The notes under the pieces are model-generated. The model was not told where the DNA came from. It saw only the letters and a program-made list of their open reading frames with translations, and did no database searches. Below are positions 17,243 to 23,972 of a stretch of 23,972 nucleotides of DNA, in pieces. Both the position numbers and the translations under genes were made by a program. Every line of letters starts with the position of its first letter. The first letter of the stretch is position 1. Location: positions 1 through 23,972 of the forward strand of contig QUOL01000040.1 of assembly GCA_009761415.1 (NCBI GenBank). The letters are read 5' to 3'. The stretch comes from Sarcomyxa edulis (taxonomy: Eukaryota > Basidiomycota > Agaricomycetes > Agaricales > Mycenaceae).

Positions 17243-17940
17243 CAATTGGTGATTCCCGTTCTTATCGTTGATCTCGTACGCGTTCACCGCTCATAAGAAA
17301 TGTCTGTTTCGGGTTTGGGAATACCTTCATAGGCCGCGAAATTGAAGAGATAGTTCCTTGGTGATGTATATCATTTACAATCAGTATCATATCTGATGAT
17401 TTCCAAAAAAAAAATTAGGTCGAATCGGTTTTGGGCACGAAGTCTCGTAGTGTATGCATAGGCGAGAAGTGAGTACCTTGCATTGGCATCTTAATTCTTG
17501 GATAAAATATTGCTGATGGTACAATTGGTACTATTAGGTGCAGAAACTAATTCTATATATGTTTGTCGAGGCAGAAACCGTATATCGGCCTCTTGTCGAA
17601 CGCTAGAGGTCGATTATATGTCAGATGCGGGCTACGTTTATACGCGATCCCATTGGCTGAGAGGCTCTCGACCGTCTGGGTATAACACGTCACAACAACG
17701 GCCGGAACCGCTCGAGCCAATCGGAAGGCGTAAAAACGTAGATGACGTAGGGAATGGTATGTACAGTTGAACGCGAAAATACCTGTGTGCACTAATTGAA
17801 CGACTGAGCAGCTCAAAAGCAACTTGATATAGTAGTGACGGTGACTAGGGCATTCGTCACGGTAGAACTGCCTTCAAACGCGACGTGACGAGCCCTCATC
17901 CTCACCACCACCTTGCCACTGCTGTCCCATCTACCCAGAG
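17243..17940. other. Spacer downstream of KDZ, upstream of a small gene
   Basis: No coding frame is supported. Two CCAAT boxes in opposite orientation lie near 17651 (ATTGG) and 17717 (CCAAT), each within a similar GGCT(C)GAG context, so they form an imperfect inverted repeat. GTGACG/CGTCAC arms lie at about 17836-17861. These could be the promoter of the small gene at 17994. An A9 run lies at about 17406-17415. Confidence 0.35.
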
Positions 17941-17993
17941 GTAAGTCTTGTTCAACATCATTTATGTTTTTATTCTCATTTCTAGAAGACTAT

Positions 17994-18209
17994 ATGTGCG
18001 AAGCATCGGTCAAAATCTACGCCTGTGGACGCAGAAAATGGTCCACAGATTTCTGCAACAAGTTCAGGCTGACCAGGGCTGATTGGGCAGGAGTACGCCG
18101 GCGTCGCGTGTGCAGGGAGACGGAGAGAAGGAAAATCGATAAGGATACGTTCTGTTACAACAGAACGTGCACCGCGGTGCGTGGAACGATCAAAAATCCG
18201 TCGCACTAG
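17994..18209 (+). CDS. Small basic cysteine-containing protein, unknown function
   Basis: ATG at 17994 to TAG at 18207-18209, 71 residues. A clean intron (17941-17985, GTAAGT...TTCTAG) lies 8 bases upstream, so the leader is spliced and the ATG is the first in the spliced message over the part I can follow. The protein reads MCEASVKIYACGRRKWSTDFC and later CRETERR and FCYNRTC. It has six Cys and is strongly Arg/Lys-rich. No signal peptide or membrane segment is visible. Small agaricomycete proteins with a YACG...W(S/T)..YC lead exist as unnamed families, from memory only. The function is unknown. The spliced leader and cysteine pattern make it more likely real than chance. Confidence 0.45.
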   Translation: MCEASVKIYACGRRKWSTDFCNKFRLTRADWAGVRRRRVCRETERRKIDKDTFCYNRTCTAVRGTIKNPSH

Positions 18210-18369
18210 GTACGATTTTTTTTTGCTCGTTATATCTTCGAGTTCTGATGGCTTCATAGTCAGAACACTTCAGAATCCATGTATTGATGCTTCAAATTGC
18301 AATTGAAATCTATATTTCAGAGTAACAGATGTATGGTATGAGCCCTGTGATGATATATACTGTAAGTTG

Positions 18370-19145
18370 TTCCCCCCTTCCCTCCAGAACATCGTGCCCT
18401 TTCTGCTACCCCCTCCCCTCCCTAATATCGCGCCGTCCCTTCTACCCCCTCCCCTCCCTACTCGCGCCGTCCCTTCCACCCTCTCCCCTCCCAAACGTCG
18501 CGCCTCCACTCCCAAACGTCGCGCCGTCCCTTCCACCCTCTCCCCTCCCAAACGTCGCGCATCCCCTCCCAAACGTCGCGCCTCCCCTCCCAAACGTCGC
18601 GCCGTTCCTTCTACCCCCTCCCCTCCCTAATGTCGCGCCGTCCCTCCCTTCCCCTCCCCTCCAATACGTCGCGCCGTCCCTTCTACCCTCTCCCCTCCCA
18701 GACGTCGCGTCGTCCCTTCTACCCTCTCCCCTCCCAGACGTCGCGTCGTCCCTCCTTCCCCCTCCCCTTCAAACATCGCGCCCTCCCTTCCTTCCCCTCC
18801 CCTCCAATACGTCGCTCCCTCCCTTCTACACCCTCCCCTCCCTACTCGCGCCGTCTCTGGTACACCCTCCCTTCCCTACTCGGCCGTCTCTACCCTCTCC
18901 CCTCCCTACTCGCGCCGTGTCTGCTTCCCCCTCCCCTCCCTACTCGCGTCTCCCTACTCGCGCCCTCTCTGCTAACCCCTCCCCTCCCATACTCGCGCCG
19001 TCTCCTTCACCCGCTCCCCTCGCGCCGTCTCCTTCACCCGCTCCCCTCGCGCCGTCTCCTTCACCCGCTCCCCTCGCGCCGTCTCCTTCACCCGCTCCCC
19101 TCGCGCCGTCTGCTTCACCCCCTCCCCTCGCGCCGTCTCTCTCTT
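18370..19145. repeat. Polypyrimidine minisatellite, CCCTCCCCTCCC / CGCGCCGTC units
   Basis: Variable 25-45 base units of the form CGCGCCGTCCCTTCTACCCC-CTCCCCTCCC-(AAACGT/TAATGT/TACT) repeat for about 775 bases. At 18994-19128 this resolves into five tandem 27-base units, four near-identical and one variant. The plus strand is nearly pure C/T apart from the CG-rich spacer, so the minus strand carries many GGGAGGGG runs. Long open frames in several phases are Pro/Ser/Leu repeats created by the array (27 is a multiple of 3) and are not called as genes. Confidence 0.95.
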
Positions 19146-20189
19146 TCACCCCCTCCCTGCGATTTTCGATTATCCCTCGATCCGCGGATCAGGGACCGGA
19201 AGTCGGACCTAAAAAAAAAACTAAAATTAGACTGTATTGCGTGGATTCGAAGCGGATAATCGACCTCTCAGGCCGGTTACCACGAACACAGAAACGTCAC
19301 CTCGGAGGTCCAATCGGACCCCTTCAAAGTGCTGCCCTAGGTGGTCAAGTGTTTACTATGGCCAACTCCGCAACTAGCACCCCGCTGCTCAGATGGAATG
19401 AGCGAACTACCCAAGAACGCGCGACCACACGGGACATCAACGCATACGACCATTTGAAAAATCAGTGAAGAACTCACCAACATCCCTCCCTTACTATATC
19501 GACAACCCTCACACCACTCCGAACTTCAGAAAGTTTCCTATACTTAGCAGAGCAACCACACTGTCATTTCCATATATAGTCCTTCAACTTCGCAGCAGTC
19601 ATTTTTCATATTTATATTATCTCTGTCACTTTAGACTCTGTATGCATATATATATATATTGTATCATTATCATTTTGTCAAGTGCTCTAAGCTCTGAGAC
19701 TGCAAAGACAAAGCAAGTTGGAGTACTTACCCTGTTGTTTGCACTCGGATGTACTGAGGAGTGTCTAATAGGCTAGATTTAGGTATGTTTGAGACCAATG
19801 TGTGCATATATTGTCAACGACATGCCTACGGCTCCCTCTGGAATTTTTTCCTCGGGAGGTCGAAAAAAAAAATTCTGGCGTCGGACACCCCTCCCCCCCT
19901 CCACGTGATGTCCGGGATTCTAGGTCCGGAGCCCCCTTGATTTCATCTATCTATTTGTCCGGCCACCTCTTTTCTCTCTTAAATACTTTATCTCTTTCTC
20001 ATTCATTCAAAGCACCTCGTGCGACGTCTAGCCTTGGCGCGCGTATTTCAAACTCTACGAAAACATATTTAAAGAGGCAAAGATGTAGTAGTTAGACGTC
20101 TACCCAATTTGACCCAGATTTCACTTTCCCCCAGTATTCTGTTCCAATAACGCGTCCGCACCATCTAAATCGTAACCCCGTGCCGTCCA
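19146..20189. other. Unrecognised region
   Basis: It contains an AT microsatellite (about 19648-19661), an A-run at 19863-19872, and a C-rich stretch with CACGTGA and two GTCCGG words (about 19888-19932). Pyrimidine-rich TTAAATA sequence at about 19979 could be promoter-like. No gene, RNA or mobile-element border is convincing. Confidence 0.35.
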
Positions 20190-20280
20190 GGATAAAAGCT
20201 GAGTATTCCATCGTTTCAGTATTATCTTACCCAGTTCTTGCCTTAGCACTTCCAAACCACCTCAAGACTAGATCTTGCTG
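20190..20280 (+). promoter_or_regulatory. Candidate fungal promoter
   Basis: GGATAAAAGC, a TATA-like word near 20190, is followed by pyrimidine-rich, CAAG-ending sequence of the type seen at fungal transcription starts. It is about 500 bases upstream of the NLR remnant. A link to the NLR is only positional. Confidence 0.25.
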
Positions 20281-20798
20281 GTAAACGTCACACCAGAAGC
20301 AATTTCTAGTGGATAAACTTATCCGTCACTACACCGTGTGGCTTTCATTGTCTATTCCTCGATGAACGCGATCTAAGTGGAGAAAACAAGTAAAAAAGCC
20401 ATGCAATCTGCAACAAATCAGTCCAAATCTGCGATGATATTTGCAAGTTTGATACGAAATTATCATGGTTTTGTTGAGATCTATAGGGGGGACCCGAATA
20501 TTGGAGCTTAATTTGGGAAATCTATGGGATCCCATTTGGTGTGGTAGGTTTGATAATTTCTCGCAATTTGTGAGATTTTCGACCATCTACTGAAATCCAC
20601 TGGGGGGTTTTTTCCTGATGTCGGTGTCAATACCGCGGAAGAACACAGCTATTTCTGACGCCCATTGACACCTCGTGCCATTTAAGCTGTTAACGATCTA
20701 GCGCTCAAGCATCGTGCCTAGTGCACAGCACCATTGCCGTGTCCGAGTTTCACTTCTATACCGTCCATTGCTCTTCCAACGTCTCCCACAAGTCCCCA
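20281..20798. other. Spacer upstream of the NLR remnant
   Basis: No gene supported. It contains the perfect palindrome TGGGATCCCA (20525-20534). The minus-strand frame at 20329-20586 has no motif. Confidence 0.35.
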
Positions 20799-23700
20799 AT
20801 GACAACGAGATATACGATTTCAGGCAAGTCGTCGTCTTTTCATTTGTAGGGTGGAATTGACTTGCATCAACGCTAGGAATCGAATATCTCCCAGATCAAG
20901 GGTCAGGACGTTGGTCCAAACGCTCTAGGCAGTTATATGTCAAGATCACAATCGACGGAATCGCGACATAGCTTGAAGGTGAAACATCCAAGTTCATACC
21001 ATTGTGCGTGATACAAATTCTCGCTTAACGCCTGCTGGATATGCTGACTTTCGGCGCCATCGAAGTGACGCATCGAAATCCAATAATCTGAGGATTGAGG
21101 TCTACTCAAAACACCGCTTCCGTCCGGACCACTTGATAGGATGCATCCAAGATTCAGTTGAACGGTTATCGGGACATCCGAACGGAGGTATGTCTGTTAC
21201 AATCTATGTATATTGAATGGAATGCCAAGTTTATTTTCTAGCCGTTACTCGCGCTCTTGAGAAGAAAAAATCGGACGGCGGAGTCGTTGTGCTCAAAAGT
21301 AGTCTTCAGTTTGAGATTCAGAGATCGGCACTCGGACCTGAAGTAGAATCCAATCCCCCACCGCCCTCGATAACTGTGACTGAACCTTCTGTTTCTGTCC
21401 CTGGTGCTCCGTCGACGACTTCTCCTGCAATCGGAAAGGCTGACGCTTCGAAGGATGATTGTCTCACACCTGCCTTTCACAATTCAAACTCTTCCGATGG
21501 CTCTTCTATGGGCCTTTATGTTGCCCTGACCAGCGATATATCGAAGACCAGACTTTCGGTCGAGAGCGCAAAGGAAACGATTGAGAAGATGAAGTTCATC
21601 AATTGTAACGTCTCTCGTCCCGTGGAGGTGGTCGAGAGATTTGATTCTACCACTCAGCAGACTGGTTCCGTTTCCTCTAGTGTCACGTCGCTCCTGGAAA
21701 AACTTCAGGTCTTGTCAAATATGGCGATATGGTAGCACAGGTATAACTTATTCGAGACATGGATACATACCATACTTATACCTTGTTTACCAGGTACACC
21801 CGTATGTGACTGTAGCATGGAATGCTTTGACAGCAGTCTATAAGGTATGCGTCTGGTGATGCGGACATATCGCACTGCTTGTTGACACGAGGTAATGTTC
21901 ATCAGGCCATCAATGCTGCAATAGAACGCGACGAGAAAGTAAAGGCACTTGTCAAAACAATGGATATTGCGTTCTCTTTCTTGCAAGCGAGAGACACGGA
22001 GCCAAGACTATCACTAGAATTCAGTCCCCGCGAGAAGGTCTTTTCCCGGATGCTCATGCAATTGGCGGAATGCTCGCATTTCATATGTGACTATGGTCGC
22101 AATCCTGATTTCTGTCCGTTACCTTCTCCGTGAATCAGCGATACGTCATGTTAATATCTCATTGATGTCCAGGGACCCGGGGTATCAAAAATGTGTTCGC
22201 AGACGTCGACGCCAGGATCGAGGAGTTCCGCGGCAGATTCTATCAATTGAACCAAGAATTCTTGACTGATGTCGCAGTCCAAACAGAATTGACCGTTCTA
22301 CGCATGGTAAATACCGTTGAGGTCTATGGGTATGCATATCCGTCTATACCATTTGAGCTGTCTGACGTGGTTTGATATTGAACCTTTTCTTTCTAGCTGT
22401 TCAATTGACCTCAACGGGGTGCAATACGCGAATGGTGCTGGTTACAGATCCGAGAAGGAATGTCTTCCCAACACTCGTTTCGGGATTATCGACGAGATCA
22501 TTGCTTGGGTCTGCAACCCAACGAGGACGGTACCGTATCTTTTGGCTACACGGTGTCGCTGGCTCTGGAAAAAGTTCTATTACCCACACGATCGCCCGTA
22601 TATTCAAAGAAGAGAAACGGCTGGGCTCGTTCTTTGCTTTCGATATCGCATACCAGGCTGATCGACAACCTCGACAACTCTTCAGTACCATTGCCGTAGA
22701 TCTGGCGGACCTTGATCACGAGTGGCGAACGTCCTTGTGGAACATTATCAATAATCGAGCATTACGAACTACGGCCTCAGTTCAGACACAATTTGAAGAG
22801 TTTATTCTCAAAGTGTCCAAGAGTGCGGTGTTGAAGATCATTGGCCCAATCGTCCTTGTCATAGACGGATTGGACGAGTGCGACTCGCGAGAAGATATTC
22901 TCGTCGCACTCGGCAAGAAGATCATAGATCTACCTCGCAACTTTCGAATAATACTTGCGTCTCGTCCAGAAAAAGACATCCTCGATATGCTATCCCAGAA
23001 ACCTCATGTACATCCCCGATCTATGGCAGACATAAATGGCATCTCCACTGACCGCGACATCAGCGCCTTTATCTGGGATCAATTACATGAAACCTCCGTA
23101 GACAAAGGATGGCCAAACCAATGGCGCGAAGGCTGGTTGAAAAGTCCGAACATCTCTTTCAGTGGGCATCGACGGCCTGCTGGTTTGTCAGAGACCAGAA
23201 GGCTAAGGCAGGGTACACGCCGACAGAACGACTCGAAATGGTTTTATCAGATTCCGTGACGAATCTCGACTCCCTGTATATGAAAAATTCTGGAGCGTAC
23301 ATTCGGAACTGAGATGGATGAGACAGCGATGAATCGATTCAAGACAGTCCTGGGAATGGTTCTGCTGGCGGATACACCGTTGACGGTTTCTTCGTTGCGA
23401 GAGTTTTGCAAAGGTGAACTCGGTCCCGACGTAGTGGGTTCGATTTTGGATCCTCTCGGTGCATTACTCACTGGCGTCGCAGAACAATTGACGCCGGTGA
23501 GGCCCCTTCATACTTCTTTCCATGACTTCCTCACCGACCCTAACCGCGGCGGCTCCTTTTACATCGAACCTTCCTTTGCACACAGAGCTCTTGCGCTCGG
23601 CTGCTTGCACGTATTGCAACGAGGCCTTCAATTGGATATTTTCGGATTAAAGTCTTCATATCCCATGATTCGCAACGTTTCCGGACCTCATCATGTGGAT

Positions 23701-23972
23701 CGAGACCAACATTCCCCCCCATCTCCATTACTCGTGTCATTTTTGGGTGTATCATCTCACAAAAATACCTTTTGAAGCACTTACTGCAGTGCAAGTCCAG
23801 CGATTTTTGCAGAAGTATTATTTGTACTGGGTGGAGGCAATGCACGTCATGGGCAAATTAGATTTTTTGCAAGCTGCTTTGGAATCAATTCATGATAGTC
23901 AATGGGGGAAGGTCAGTTCTACGCCTTTTGACTTCACAGATGCTCACCATGTCTTTAGCCTGAGGTTGATTC
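20799..23972 (+). pseudogene. C2-NACHT NOD-like receptor (STAND NTPase), frameshifted, continues past the window
   Basis: Fungal NLR architecture. A decayed C2-like N-terminus includes VELTCINARN, YVKITIDG and LRIEVYSKHRFRPDHLIG. A helical linker and a NACHT domain follow: Walker A GVAGSGKSS (22552-22578), Walker B IVLVIDGLDECD (about 22850-22884) and sensor-like ILASRPE. A helical region with FQWASTACWFV and PLHTSFHDFL leads to the window edge before any repeat domain. Introns read: 21188-21241, 21741-21793, 21845-21905, 22114-22172, 22330-22396, 23912-23958. Single-base frame breaks are needed near 21724, 22530, 23140, 23284 (A5) and 23716 (C7), plus at least one in the C2 part. Family members are cytosolic NTP-driven switches in non-self recognition and heterokaryon-type death. 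A start at 20799 is tentative. Inactivation is inferred; sequencing indels are the alternative. Confidence 0.75.

Noticed and set aside
17243..17500. Terminal inverted repeat of the KDZ element
   Set aside because: No matching inverted sequence was found by eye upstream of 12842, so the element ends cannot be called.
18329..19468. 379-codon Pro/Ser/Leu-rich open frame and its shadows
   Set aside because: It is generated by the pyrimidine minisatellite. All phases stay open because units are often multiples of three, and no domain or start context supports it.

Overview
The window looks like nuclear DNA of an agaricomycete (mushroom-forming) basidiomycete. The evidence is the many 45-67 nt spliceosomal introns with GTRNGY...YAG borders, TTAGGG-type telomeric tracts, and protein families typical of that class: a CxC1/KDZ transposase with a C-terminal Ulp1-like protease, a C2H2 zinc-finger gene starting M-P-T-C, and a C2-NACHT NOD-like receptor. 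It is a repeat-rich, accessory or subtelomeric type of region, not a conserved gene block.

Layout. 1-5000: unrecognised sequence, a 114-bp tandem repeat (811-1110), a decayed minus-strand transposon-associated gene (about 2300-2954), a palindromic CTCAGAG patch, and a weak cysteine-rich remnant. 4770-6575: a cluster of tRNA-derived, SINE-like modules with A and B boxes, followed by T-runs. 6735-7436: the C-terminal end of a reverse transcriptase, followed by CCCTAA telomeric tracts (7618-7641, 7710-7758, 8126-8156). The last tract lies inside the 3' end of a minus-strand C2H2 gene (8078-8715, 5' exons to about 9230), so that gene's C-terminus is encoded by telomere repeat. 9270-12650: degenerate telomeric DNA, a possible minus-strand gene remnant (10928-11320), and a 153-bp tandem array carrying a small hairpin.

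12842-17242 is one uninterrupted 12-exon KDZ transposase gene. It can be spliced by eye into 1272 codons without a stop and retains candidate D-D-E residues and the Ulp1 His-Asp-Cys triad. 17994-18209 is a small basic cysteine-containing ORF behind a 5'UTR intron. 18370-19145 is a polypyrimidine CCCTCCC/CGCGCCGTC minisatellite. 20799 to the right edge is an NLR (C2, helical linker, NACHT with intact Walker A and B) broken by at least five single-base frameshifts.

How it fits together. The most notable part is 6.7-9.1 kb. Reading the minus strand leftward gives gene, then TTAGGG, a short segment, TTAGGG again, and then the complement of a retroelement 3' end. This is the order expected if a broken chromosome end was healed by telomere addition and then extended by a retroelement priming on the telomeric 3' overhang. 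Because the KDZ gene shows no indel over 1272 codons, the NLR frameshifts are more likely real decay than poor sequence, although this is inference. No rRNA, CRISPR array or confident functional tRNA gene was seen.
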